From the NCBI GenBank assembly GCA_019421385.1, contig JAHZFK010000005.1:33869-85677 (forward strand): a DNA stretch of 51,809 nt, in the 5' to 3' direction. The stretch is from Clostridiales bacterium. Its GTDB lineage: Bacteria > Bacillota > Clostridia > Oscillospirales > Butyricicoccaceae. Shown one piece after another: positions 15,492 through 23,122 of this stretch. The position numbers were made by a program, and so were the translations under genes. The notes under the pieces were generated by a model that saw only the letters and a program-made list of their open reading frames with translations, had not been told where the DNA came from and did not search any database. Numbering within the stretch: the first letter of the stretch is position 1; each line of letters starts with the position of its first letter.

Positions 15492-15893
15492 ATGAGCGAA
15501 AATCAGAAGCCGTTGGCTGACGAACAGACCGAACCGGAGCAACCCGTTTCGGAAGCCTTGGAAACGGAAGAAACTGTCCTGCCCGCAGAAACCGACAGCG
15601 AAGAAGCGGTCGAAACAACGGATGACAACACTGAGGAAGAAGAGGAAGATATCGACCCCGCCGATGTGCGCATTTTCGGCTTGCCGCGCGTGGGCTTCCA
15701 CTGCACCGCATTCGGTGTGGCAGCCGGTTATATCGTCTGCGGTCTGATCGGTCTGGCAGGCTTCAACCCGCCCAACGCGACCATTTGCGCCATTGCGTGC
15801 GCTGCAATCGGCTATTTCATCGGCAACCGTCTGTATAAAAAGCAGAAAGCTGAGCGAGATGCCGCAGAGCAAAGCTCGGAAAGCACAGAATAA
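15492..15893 (+). CDS. Small membrane protein with acidic N-terminal tail
   Basis: A 133-residue protein with no family I can name. The first 60 residues are strongly acidic (runs such as EETVLPAETDSEEAVETTDD and EEEEEDIDP), followed by two hydrophobic segments (about residues 78-98 and 102-118) and a charged C-terminus. The ATG at 15492 is preceded by GAGAGGA at 11 bases; an ATG at 15480 overlaps that site and is less likely. It is the last gene before a terminator and so belongs to the padR/pspC transcript. Confidence 0.8.
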   Translation: MSENQKPLADEQTEPEQPVSEALETEETVLPAETDSEEAVETTDDNTEEEEEDIDPADVRIFGLPRVGFHCTAFGVAAGYIVCGLIGLAGFNPPNATICAIACAAIGYFIGNRLYKKQKAERDAAEQSSESTE

Positions 15894-15899
15894 CAGACA

Positions 15900-15936
15900 A
15901 AAAAGCAGCGGATCATCCATCCGCTGCTTTCTCTTT
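15900..15936 (+). terminator. Intrinsic terminator of the padR operon
   Basis: A 12-bp stem (15902-15913 with 15919-15930, loop of five) is followed by TCTCTTTT, just after the stop of the acidic membrane protein gene. Confidence 0.88.
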
Positions 15937-15987
15937 TGTGGTATAATAAGAATAATCCATCAAATGACACCAAGGAGAGTGCATTGC

Positions 15988-16404
15988 ATGAAAACCGCCG
16001 TTGTTTATTTCTCTCAGGGCGGCGCAACACGGTCCTTCGCCCGCGCGGAGGCCAACGCGCGCAGCGCCGACCTGCTGGAAGCCGCGCCCGTAAAAAAATA
16101 CAATCCGCTGACCGCGGTCACACGCGGCTGTCCTGCCGCCATCCGGCAGAAAAGCGTACCGCTGCAGAACAACCCCAACTTGTCCGAATATGAGCGCATC
16201 GTCCTGATGGCGCCGGTTTGGGCTGGTTTTCCCGCCCCGCCGTTCAACACGGTGGTCAATTTGCTGCCCTCCGGCAAGGAGGTAGAGGTCCTGCTCGTCT
16301 CGGCCAGCGGCAGCAGTGACAAAAGTCACGACAAGGTACGCGCCCTCATCCGCAGCAAGGGCTGCAAGGTCGTCGCCCAGCGGAACATCCGCTCACACCA
16401 ATGA
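15988..16404 (+). CDS. Flavodoxin-like protein
   Basis: A 138-residue protein with a flavodoxin-like fold. It starts MKTAVVYFSQGGATRSFARA, where SQGGATRS occupies the place of the FMN-phosphate loop, and has the second flavin-site strand IVLMAPVWAGFPAPPFNTVV. The third strand EVLLVSASGSS follows. The length fits short-chain flavodoxins. It may be a redox partner or an FMN-binding reductase; no partner is encoded nearby. The ATG at 15988 follows AAGGAGAG; the open frame upstream overlaps the terminator and is not coding. It overlaps the next gene by four bases. Confidence 0.82.
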   Translation: MKTAVVYFSQGGATRSFARAEANARSADLLEAAPVKKYNPLTAVTRGCPAAIRQKSVPLQNNPNLSEYERIVLMAPVWAGFPAPPFNTVVNLLPSGKEVEVLLVSASGSSDKSHDKVRALIRSKGCKVVAQRNIRSHQ

Positions 16405-17246
16405 GGAATTACACCTATATCCTGCGCTGCGCGGACGACACGCTGTACTGTGGCTGGACCAATGATCTGACCGCCCGCTTGGCAGCGCACAACAACGGAA
16501 AAGGCGCAAAATATACCCGCAGCCGCGGTCCGGTCACGTTGGCATACAGCGAGATCTTCCCTACCCAAAGCGAAGCCATGCGGCGGGAGGCAGAAATCAA
16601 ACGGCTCAGCCGCACGCAGAAGCAAGCGCTAATCGCATCGCAAAACAGCGGTGAATTGCTTACGGTGTACGACGCGGACGGACGAGCCTGCGGCGAACGT
16701 CCGCGGGCAGTCGTGCATACACAGGGGTTATACCATCATGTCTGCCATCTGTGGACGATTGGCATATGGGACGGCGTTCCCGGCTTATGGCTGCAACAGC
16801 GCCAATTCGACCGTCCGCTCTATCCCGGCGGCTTCGATTTGTCCGCCACAGGACACATCGACCCGGGCGAAACACCGCAAACCGCCATGCTGCGCGAAGC
16901 GCGGGAGGAATGCGGGCTGAATCTGCGCCTAGAAGATGTGCTTCCAGCAGGCAGCTACCGCCAGCAGTATACACGCGGCGAGGACGGAGGTTTCGACGAC
17001 GAGCTTGCCTTTGCTTTTCTCACCCATATCGACGGCATCCCGCCTTTTGCGCCCGGCTGCGAGGTTGCGGACATGGTGTTTGTCACGCTTGCCGATTTTG
17101 CCGCTACACATGATATGCCGCGCGATCTGCCCGCCCGCCGCATGGACGGCAGCGCACGCACAGTACCGCACGAAAGCCTGTGCTGCCTGCACCAGAGCGA
17201 GTGGGAAGGCGTAAAACCCTTATTGGAGCAGCAGTTTGCGGGATAA
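16401..17246 (+). CDS. GIY-YIG nuclease domain fused to a Nudix hydrolase domain
   Basis: A 281-residue two-domain protein. Residues 1-83 are a complete GIY-YIG domain of the UPF0213/YhbQ type: YTYILRCADDTLYCGWTNDL, GKGAKYTRSRGPVTLAYSE, EAMRREAEIKRLSRTQKQAL. After a short linker, residues 90-281 are a Nudix hydrolase of the YfcD/IDI-like group, with the Nudix box GHIDPGETPQTAMLREAREE followed by CGL. Catalytic glutamates are present. Both domains normally occur as separate proteins, so the fusion is unusual. No frame break is visible at the joint. It is coupled by ATGA to the flavodoxin-like gene. A role in nucleotide or nucleic-acid clean-up is conceivable but unproven. Confidence 0.88.
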   Translation: MRNYTYILRCADDTLYCGWTNDLTARLAAHNNGKGAKYTRSRGPVTLAYSEIFPTQSEAMRREAEIKRLSRTQKQALIASQNSGELLTVYDADGRACGERPRAVVHTQGLYHHVCHLWTIGIWDGVPGLWLQQRQFDRPLYPGGFDLSATGHIDPGETPQTAMLREAREECGLNLRLEDVLPAGSYRQQYTRGEDGGFDDELAFAFLTHIDGIPPFAPGCEVADMVFVTLADFAATHDMPRDLPARRMDGSARTVPHESLCCLHQSEWEGVKPLLEQQFAG

Positions 17247-17261
17247 CCCTTTTAAATAACA

Positions 17262-17312
17262 GAGAAAACGCCGCCGCACGGTCGAACTCGACCGCGCAGC
17301 GGCGTTTTTATA
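17262..17312. terminator. Bidirectional terminator between the Nudix fusion and gntR genes
   Basis: An outer 10-bp stem (17266-17275 with 17300-17309) encloses an inner GGTCG/CGACC hairpin, with A-runs before and T-runs after. It serves the convergent genes on both sides. Confidence 0.88.
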
Positions 17313-17325
17313 GATTGTTAAGGAA

Positions 17326-18042
17326 TTAGGGGCGCACCCGCATGATGGTAAAATGGAACAGATCGCTGCGCAGGTAGTCGAGCGAGTAAATGAGCGGGTT
17401 GCCGCGCGAATCATAATGATACTGTCGGAACCCAAATGCATCGCAGCCCTCCGGAAGCTGCAACGCCACCCGCAGAGGGTCATCCTGCGACGGAATGAAC
17501 AGCTCGGTCAGTGCACGGCTAATCCGGATGCCGTGTTCCTGCTCCAGATAAGCAAACAAGGACGCAGTCACATGCTCGCGCAGCTCCGGCGCATATTTGC
17601 GCGGCAGATAGCTTTGACTGGCCGAAATGATACCGCAGTCCGCGTGGCGAATGCGCCGTAAGATAAAAAACTCCTCGGTTGCCGGCGCTTCAAAAAAGCG
17701 ACTGACGTCCGACGGCGCATGACCCACCGAGCACTCCACCTGCGACTCTTCCTCGTGAATACCTGCCGCCGCAATCATTTTGCTCATGCTTTGCAGCTGG
17801 GACAGGTCGTTGGCAATGCGTCGGGGGCGCTCCAGCAGATAAGTGCCCGAGCCATGCTTGGACACCAAAAGGCCGTCGCTGCGCAGCAGGCTGAGCGCCT
17901 TGCGCCACGTCTCCCGGCTGACCCCCAAGCGTTCCGCCATGTTCACTTCGGACGGAAGCTTGCTGCCCGGTGCGAACTCCCCGGCCTGATATAGTGCCAA
18001 AAAGGCTTCTTTTGCGCGTAAAGCAGAAGATTTTTGCTGCAT
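17326..18042 (-). CDS. GntR family regulator with UTRA effector domain (HutC subfamily)
   Basis: A 238-residue regulator. The N-terminal winged helix (residues 8-75) shows the GntR pattern: APGSKLPSEVNMAERLGVSR, ETWRKALSLLRSDGLLVSKH, GSGTYL. The C-terminal UTRA domain (about residues 95-235) is the small-molecule sensor and includes FFILRRIRHADCG, SQSYLPRKYAPEL and the final YHYDSRGNPLIYSLDYLRSD. The ATG at 18042 follows AAGGAGG; the open frame upstream runs through the promoter. It is divergent from a sodium:solute symporter operon whose promoter region carries a HutC-type operator, so it most likely controls that operon. The effector is unknown. Confidence 0.93.
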   Translation of the reverse strand: MQQKSSALRAKEAFLALYQAGEFAPGSKLPSEVNMAERLGVSRETWRKALSLLRSDGLLVSKHGSGTYLLERPRRIANDLSQLQSMSKMIAAAGIHEEESQVECSVGHAPSDVSRFFEAPATEEFFILRRIRHADCGIISASQSYLPRKYAPELREHVTASLFAYLEQEHGIRISRALTELFIPSQDDPLRVALQLPEGCDAFGFRQYHYDSRGNPLIYSLDYLRSDLFHFTIMRVRP

Positions 18043-18106
18043 ATATGGTTCCTCCTTCTGTCGCGCGCACGCCCGGTTCGACCGCGCCGCCAATTTGATA
18101 TGTACT

Positions 18107-18134
18107 ATTATATACGGTTTTGACAAAAGTGCAA
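18107..18134 (-). promoter_or_regulatory. Promoter of the gntR gene
   Basis: On the minus strand TTGCAC and TATAAT are separated by 16 bases, about 65 bases before the gntR start. Confidence 0.6.
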
Positions 18135-18226
18135 GTTTTCTGTTGTCAGCGTCGCATTTTTACTGGTCATATTACATAATTTCACCAGTCCAAAAACGTC
18201 GTTTCGACAAAATTCCATAAGAGGTC

Positions 18227-18255
18227 TTTACAACTTTCTTTGCGTATGATATAAA
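18227..18255 (+). promoter_or_regulatory. Promoter of the symporter operon
   Basis: TTTACA and TATAAA are separated by 17 bases, about 52 bases before the symporter start, with the putative GntR operator immediately downstream. Confidence 0.72.
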
Positions 18256-18263
18256 AAAATCAC

Positions 18264-18280
18264 AGGTTGTCTATACCACT
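18264..18280 (+). promoter_or_regulatory. Putative HutC-type GntR operator
   Basis: Read on the minus strand the site is AGTGGTATAGACAACCT, close to the TGGTnTAGACCA pattern known for NagR/DasR-like HutC regulators. It lies just downstream of the -10 box, at about the transcription start, where binding would block transcription. The assignment to the divergent GntR gene is inferred. Confidence 0.6.
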
Positions 18281-18307
18281 TATTGAGGGATGGAAAGGAG
18301 AAATCGT

Positions 18308-19825
18308 ATGGTATCAGGACAATATGCGGTACTGTTTGTCATAGGCTTTTTCGTATACATCGCGCTGATGATACTGATCGCCTATCTGACCAGCAAAAAG
18401 GGAACGACCCAAGGCGAAGATTATCTGATGGGCGGCCGAAACGTTGGCCTGCTGCTGCTGATCTGCACTGCGGCTGCAACAGCAGTCGGCACAGGCACCT
18501 CGGTCGGCGCAACGGCAAACGGCTTCCGCGACGGCTGGCTCGGCGCGGTTTACCCGCTGGCCAATGCGATCGGTTTGGTTACAGTCGCATTCTGTTTTTC
18601 GCATGTGCGCAAGCACAAATTCCGCACGCTCTGCGAAGAGCTGCAATTCTACTATGACGGCAGCCCGTATATGCGCAAGTTCATGTCGGTTGTCATCTTC
18701 ATCGTTTCGATCGTTTGGGTCGGCAGCGCCATCAACGGCGGCGCCAACTATCTGGCCTACCTCATCGGTATGGACATGATCCCCGCCAAGATCATCACCG
18801 TTCTTGCATTCGGCGTTTACGTTTTCGTCGGCGGCTACATGGCTGTTGTCTGGACGGACGCCATTCAGGCCGTCCTCTTGTTCGGCGGCTTCGTTACGAT
18901 TGCGATTCTGGCAATTCCCGCGGCAGGCGGTTTTGACAACATCCGCGCCGCATACGAAGCAGCAGGCAATCCGGGCGCTATGACCGCGTTCGGCGTTGGC
19001 TCCAAGGGTGTGCTTGGCGTTCTGGCTGTGGCGCTGGCTTCTTATTACGGCGCAATGGCAGGCCCGACCGCTCACATGCGTGTCTACACGGCAAAATCTC
19101 CCCAGACCGCGCGCAAGGCGATCCTGATCGCAGCGGCAGTCGTTGGCTGCTTCTCGATCCTGCCCGCGATCGTCGGTATGTCTGGCTTCACCATCGCCAG
19201 CAACACCGGCGCGGAAAGCGTACTGGCAAACCCGGACTTTACCTTTGCTTACATGGCAACCACCGTATTCCCGCCCGCCATCGGCCTTGTGTGCCTGATC
19301 GCCGGTCTGTCGGCCATCATGTCCTCGGCGGACTCGGATGCCATCGCAGGTGTTACCACCTTCCTGACCGACGTTTATGCACTGATCTTCAAAAAGCCGG
19401 TTGAGGATAAGGATATCCCCAAGTATTCCCGCATTATCCTGGTTATCATGCTGGTTGGCGCATTCGGCATGACCATCTTCGCCAACGATATCATGAGCTA
19501 CATCAACAACGTGATCGGTTCGTTCACGCCCGGCATGGCGGTAGCGCTGCTGGTTGGCCGCTTCTGGAAGCGCGCGACCTGGCAGGGTGGCGTGGCTACC
19601 ATGGCCAGCGGCATTGTATTCGGCGTGATCTATCTGGTTTACCAGCCGTTCAACGCTTGGATCACCGAAGTCTTCAAGGGTCCAGCGCTCCCGGTAACCA
19701 TCGTGACCTTCATCTTCTGCATCGTTGTCAGCCTGCTGACCCCGCCCTCTACCCACACCGAGGAAGAGCGCGTGGCGCTGGTTATGGCAGAACGCAATCA
19801 GGAAAAGACCGCATCGGTCCGTTAA
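18308..19825 (+). CDS. Sodium:solute symporter family transporter (SSS)
   Basis: A 505-residue integral membrane protein with about 13 hydrophobic segments. It shows SSS signatures: the first helix ends AYLTSKKGTTQGEDYLMGGRN, the 'GDYLMGGR-type' motif, then TAAATAVGTGTSVGATANGF and later GLSAIMSSADSDAIAGVTTF, which matches the sodium-site serine region of helix 8. It should import a small solute with sodium. The ATG at 18308 follows AAAGGAGA. It is the first gene of the GntR-linked operon, followed by a metallo-beta-lactamase-fold protein and a PHP phosphoesterase, so the solute is probably processed by these. The solute cannot be named. Confidence 0.94.
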   Translation: MVSGQYAVLFVIGFFVYIALMILIAYLTSKKGTTQGEDYLMGGRNVGLLLLICTAAATAVGTGTSVGATANGFRDGWLGAVYPLANAIGLVTVAFCFSHVRKHKFRTLCEELQFYYDGSPYMRKFMSVVIFIVSIVWVGSAINGGANYLAYLIGMDMIPAKIITVLAFGVYVFVGGYMAVVWTDAIQAVLLFGGFVTIAILAIPAAGGFDNIRAAYEAAGNPGAMTAFGVGSKGVLGVLAVALASYYGAMAGPTAHMRVYTAKSPQTARKAILIAAAVVGCFSILPAIVGMSGFTIASNTGAESVLANPDFTFAYMATTVFPPAIGLVCLIAGLSAIMSSADSDAIAGVTTFLTDVYALIFKKPVEDKDIPKYSRIILVIMLVGAFGMTIFANDIMSYINNVIGSFTPGMAVALLVGRFWKRATWQGGVATMASGIVFGVIYLVYQPFNAWITEVFKGPALPVTIVTFIFCIVVSLLTPPSTHTEEERVALVMAERNQEKTASVR

Positions 19826-19836
19826 ACAAGCTATCA

Positions 19837-19879
19837 CATGGGCGGTTCGACAAGCGGACCGCCCATGCGTCTGTTTTTT
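19837..19879 (+). terminator. Intrinsic terminator or attenuator between the symporter and MBL genes
   Basis: A 10-bp stem (19837-19846 with 19858-19867) is followed by a CGTCTG spacer and six T. Because the following genes have no obvious promoter of their own, it may only reduce read-through. Confidence 0.75.
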
Positions 19880-19892
19880 CGAAGGAGTCTTT

Positions 19893-20888
19893 ATGGAACT
19901 GTACTTTTTAAGCGTAGGCTACGGCGAAGCGATCGTCCTCATAGACGGCACGCATTGTCTGGTCATGGACGGCGGTCCGGGCAGCAGCGACGAAGCCTAT
20001 GACCAGCCCGGCACCATCCGCTTGGCAGACTTCCTGCATCAAAAAGGGGTACAAAAGATCGACTGCATGATCTGCACCCACCTGCACAACGATCACCTGA
20101 GCGGTTTGGTGGAAACGGCCGAGCAATTTCCGATCGGTGCATTCTGGGTCAACTGCTGGCCGCAGGCAAGCGCCGCGCGCGCCATTGCCGCCGCCCTGCC
20201 CGCATGTCCGGACGACCTGAGTCTCAGGCTGTTCACCACCGGCTTGCAGCACTGGGAGCGTCTGCGCACGGTGCTAGAGGAACGCGGCGTTCCCGTGCGC
20301 GAGCGCGCGGCAACCGCAAGCTTTGAGATGCTATGGCCGGGCTGCGGCATCCGCCTGTTCGGCATGGACGAAGCGAAAATCGCCTCCCGCCGCGCGGAAT
20401 TCGAAGCATTTTGCCGCATGGAGGACGCTGCCGCGCAGCGCGATGCCATGTGCGCATTCGACAAGGTGGAAAATACATGCAGCCTTGCGTGCTGTCTGGA
20501 ATACGGCGACTGGCGTGCGCTTCTGACCGGCGACCTATGCAGCGGCTGGGACGCGCGCTGCACCGCGCTGGATTTTCCGCGCGCGCAGGTGCTCAAGCTG
20601 ACCCACCATGGCCAGCGCGATGGGATGCCGCAAAGTCTGGTGGATGCCTGCGACCCGCAGGTGTTCCTGATGTGCGCAGATGAGGCGCGCACGTTCACCA
20701 GCGCCTGTGACGAGGTGCAAACGCGGGCGGAGCAATATCTGACCGAGCGCAGCCGACCGGCACAGGTGTATACGACCGGCCTGCTGGCGCAGCACTTTGG
20801 CCTGCAAAACGGCCAGCCGCCCTGTGCGCTGTGCTGCGTTGCGGAAGAGCCGACGCGCTGCATCCCCTATTACGCAAAGGAGGTCTGA
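19893..20888 (+). CDS. Metallo-beta-lactamase-fold hydrolase, ComEC-C-terminal-like
   Basis: A 331-residue probable cytoplasmic metal hydrolase. The metal-binding motif THLHNDHLSG gives His63, His65, Asp67 and His68. The glycine-rich second motif LLTGDLCSGW holds the bridging Asp, and LTHHGQRDGMP the next His. The opening MELYFLSVGYGEAIVL and the THHG motif are those of the group related to the ComEC C-terminal domain, where hydrolysis of nucleic-acid or phosphodiester substrates is suspected. No membrane segment is present, so it is not a DNA-uptake channel. AAGGAG precedes the ATG. It ends three bases before the next gene. Confidence 0.88.
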   Translation: MELYFLSVGYGEAIVLIDGTHCLVMDGGPGSSDEAYDQPGTIRLADFLHQKGVQKIDCMICTHLHNDHLSGLVETAEQFPIGAFWVNCWPQASAARAIAAALPACPDDLSLRLFTTGLQHWERLRTVLEERGVPVRERAATASFEMLWPGCGIRLFGMDEAKIASRRAEFEAFCRMEDAAAQRDAMCAFDKVENTCSLACCLEYGDWRALLTGDLCSGWDARCTALDFPRAQVLKLTHHGQRDGMPQSLVDACDPQVFLMCADEARTFTSACDEVQTRAEQYLTERSRPAQVYTTGLLAQHFGLQNGQPPCALCCVAEEPTRCIPYYAKEV

Positions 20889-20891
20889 CCC

Positions 20892-21368
20892 ATGGTGCTT
20901 TTGGAACAAAACTACCGCTGGACACCGCAGGATGCGCAGCATGACGTGCCGTTTTCCTTTGTCTGCCCAGAGGGGACTGCAGAAGTGCGTTTGTATTTCA
21001 CTTTTTCCCCCGGACGGGAAACGGCAGACGAAATCTGCCGTCCTCAGGTGGAAAAGGCGCTGACACGCTACTACGACTGCTATCCGCGTGAGCTGCAGCC
21101 GATGCAGGCGGATAAATTCCTACCGGTCAAAAACCTCATCACCATCTCACTGGACAAAGACGGGCAGTATATCGGCAACGCCCACCGCTGGGACACCGCA
21201 CAGGAGCACATCCTGACCACGGAAACCGCCTCGCGGGGCTTTGTGCCGCCCGCTCGGTTAGAGGGCACGTGGAGCGGTATGCTCCATCTGCATGAAATCA
21301 TTTCGCCGGAGTGCTGCGGCACGCTGCGTGTTGAAGGGAGGCTGCATGATGAAGTGGTATCCGGTTGA
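20892..21368 (+). CDS. Protein of unknown function in the GntR-linked operon
   Basis: A 158-residue protein that I do not recognise. The sequence alternates short strands typical of an all-beta fold (VPFSFVCPEGTAEVRLYFTF, NLITISLDKDGQYIGNAHRW, SGMLHLHEIISPECCGTLRV) with one helical stretch near residues 48-62. Its end reads like a small beta-sandwich of the kind sometimes attached to CehA-type PHP phosphoesterases, and it overlaps the PHP gene downstream by 23 bases, so the two are translationally coupled. I infer a partner or accessory domain of that enzyme. An AAAGGAGG site eight bases before the ATG supports expression. Confidence 0.8.
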   Translation: MVLLEQNYRWTPQDAQHDVPFSFVCPEGTAEVRLYFTFSPGRETADEICRPQVEKALTRYYDCYPRELQPMQADKFLPVKNLITISLDKDGQYIGNAHRWDTAQEHILTTETASRGFVPPARLEGTWSGMLHLHEIISPECCGTLRVEGRLHDEVVSG

Positions 21369-22320
21369 ACTGCACACCCATACCGAACACAGCGACGGTG
21401 ATTTCACCGTATCCGGACTGGTGGAAGCTGCTCATGCGCGCGGCTTTGCCGCCGTGGCGCTGACCGACCACAACACCGCCTCCGGTCTGCGCGAATTTTA
21501 TCCCGCGCTCGAGTACGAAGGCTTGACCGGTGTGGCTGGCATCGAATGGACGACCTATTTCGGCCATATGCTGGTGCTGGGCGAGCAGGGCTACACCGAC
21601 TGGCGCGGTGTACGTCCGCCCGATATCGACCGGTCAATCGCCGCCATTCACAAAAACGGCGGCATCGTCGGCATCGCACATCCGTTTGCGCTGTCCAATC
21701 CGGTCAATACCGGCTATCATTGGGAGTTTCAGGTAGCGGACTGGACGGCAATCGACTATCTGGAGGTCTGGTCGCGCGACGATGCACCGCGCAAAATCCA
21801 GAGCCTGCGTGCGTTTGCGCTGTGGGAACAGCTGCTCGACCGCGGCTGCCGCATCACGGCAACAAGCGGCCGCGACTGGCACCGCGAGGACACGTTCGCC
21901 TACGGCCACACCTATGTCGGTATCGACGGAGAACTGACGCAGGACGCCATTCTGGATGCAATCCGCGCCGGACATGTCTGTCTGGCCGCCGGGCCATTGC
22001 TGACCATGCGCGGTACGGACGCGAACGGTAAGCCGTGGCAAATCGGCGACGAACTGCCCGCCGGTGAAATGGAGATCGAGCTGGACATCGACCAAAGTAC
22101 GCTGCCCAACGACTGGAACCGCAGTCAGGTGCAGCCGCAGGAGGTACGCCTTGTGCAAAACGACCGCGTGCTGGCAGTTTGTCCGGTAAAGCCGCACCAG
22201 CGTCTGCATCTGTCGGCAGCGCCGGGCTGGCTGCGTGCCGATCTGATCGGCACTTACTACGGCATGACCGGTCAGCATCTCGCTTTCACCAATCCGCTCT
22301 TTATCCGCCAAAGGGGGTAA
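21346..22320 (+). CDS. PHP domain metal-dependent phosphoesterase (CehA/McbA-like)
   Basis: A 324-residue PHP-fold hydrolase. The first metal motif is VELHTHTEHSDGDFT (H-x-H near residue 11), the second ALTDHNTASGL, with later metal ligands in GIVGIAHPFAL and TATSGRDWHRED. The C-terminal 100 residues form a beta-rich domain (EMEIELDIDQSTLPNDW and RVLAVCPVKPHQRLHL) as in CehA-type proteins. Starts ATGATG at 21346/21349 follow GGGAGG. It may cleave a phosphodiester brought in by the symporter, such as a glycerophospho-compound; this is inference from the operon only. Confidence 0.88.
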   Translation: MMKWYPVELHTHTEHSDGDFTVSGLVEAAHARGFAAVALTDHNTASGLREFYPALEYEGLTGVAGIEWTTYFGHMLVLGEQGYTDWRGVRPPDIDRSIAAIHKNGGIVGIAHPFALSNPVNTGYHWEFQVADWTAIDYLEVWSRDDAPRKIQSLRAFALWEQLLDRGCRITATSGRDWHREDTFAYGHTYVGIDGELTQDAILDAIRAGHVCLAAGPLLTMRGTDANGKPWQIGDELPAGEMEIELDIDQSTLPNDWNRSQVQPQEVRLVQNDRVLAVCPVKPHQRLHLSAAPGWLRADLIGTYYGMTGQHLAFTNPLFIRQRG

Positions 22321-22325
22321 ACCGC

Positions 22326-22985
22326 ATGGATCATCTTATCCTGCTGGGCCATACCGCCCTGCGGCTGCTGCTGGCAATCTGCATCGGCGGCGGCATCGGC
22401 TGGGAGCGCGCCCGTGCGCACCATCCCGCTGGCGTGCGCACCCATATGCTGGTGACCATCGGCGCAGCCGTGGTCATGCTGCTGGGCAGCCAGACAGTGG
22501 GAGAATTCGTCGGCACTGCCAACTCCGACCCCGCGCGTCTGGGCGCGCAGGTCATTTCCGGCATCGGCTTCCTTGGTGCAGGTACGATCATGAAAGAAGG
22601 CCGTTCGGTACGCGGTCTGACGACCGCCGCCACACTCTGGGTTTCGGCTTGTCTGGGACTCGCGGTGGGCGCCGGACAATACATCATCTCCCTCTGTGGC
22701 TTTGCGGTAGCCATGCTCGCGCTGCGACTATTCAAATTCCCGCGCTTTGAAATTTCTTTCCTTTGCAGCCAGCAAGGTGATTGCTTCCATACCATCTGCA
22801 AAACACTGAATCTGCAGGAAGCCAATATCAGCAATTTCTCTATCCGAGATGTGGACGGCGAACACTCCCGCGTGCGGTTCGAGCTGTACCTCGGTATGCA
22901 CGGACGCGATGTGTCCACCTCCGACCTGTTGCTGCAACTTTCTACCATCCCGCAGGTTTCCTCCATCAATATTGATGCGCTGTGA
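22326..22985 (+). CDS. MgtC/SapB family membrane protein
   Basis: A 219-residue protein. The N-terminal MgtC/SapB domain has four to five helices with family motifs GGGIGWERARAHHPAGVRTHML, read here in parts as GWERARAHH and AGVRTHMLVTIGAA, then GAQVISGIGFLGAGTIMKEG and VRGLTTAATLWVSACLGLAV. The C-terminal 75 residues look like an ACT-like regulatory domain (IPQVSSINIDAL end). MgtC proteins are linked to growth at low magnesium and to membrane energetics rather than to direct transport. It is the last gene of the GntR-linked operon, five bases after the PHP gene, and ends before a strong bidirectional terminator. Confidence 0.92.
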   Translation: MDHLILLGHTALRLLLAICIGGGIGWERARAHHPAGVRTHMLVTIGAAVVMLLGSQTVGEFVGTANSDPARLGAQVISGIGFLGAGTIMKEGRSVRGLTTAATLWVSACLGLAVGAGQYIISLCGFAVAMLALRLFKFPRFEISFLCSQQGDCFHTICKTLNLQEANISNFSIRDVDGEHSRVRFELYLGMHGRDVSTSDLLLQLSTIPQVSSINIDAL

Positions 22986-23066
22986 TTTCTCCCCCTGATC
23001 CGGTTTTCTGCCGGATTGGATGACCGCAGGCATCTGTTTTCTTGCTCCATCGTTCTTTCTTTCCGC

Positions 23067-23104
23067 AAAAAGGCGGCGCTTTCTTCCTGAAAGCGCCGCC
23101 TTTT
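23067..23104. terminator. Bidirectional terminator between mgtC-like and ECF genes
   Basis: A 15-bp stem with arms 23069-23083 and 23089-23104, A-run before and T-run after, lies between the convergent genes. Confidence 0.93.
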
Positions 23105-23122
23105 CATTTTCTTTTCATCATC

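Noticed and set aside
18314..19837. A 507-codon frame opposite the sodium:solute symporter
   Set aside because: It is very rich in Asp, Arg and His with no domain, a typical mirror of a membrane-protein gene.
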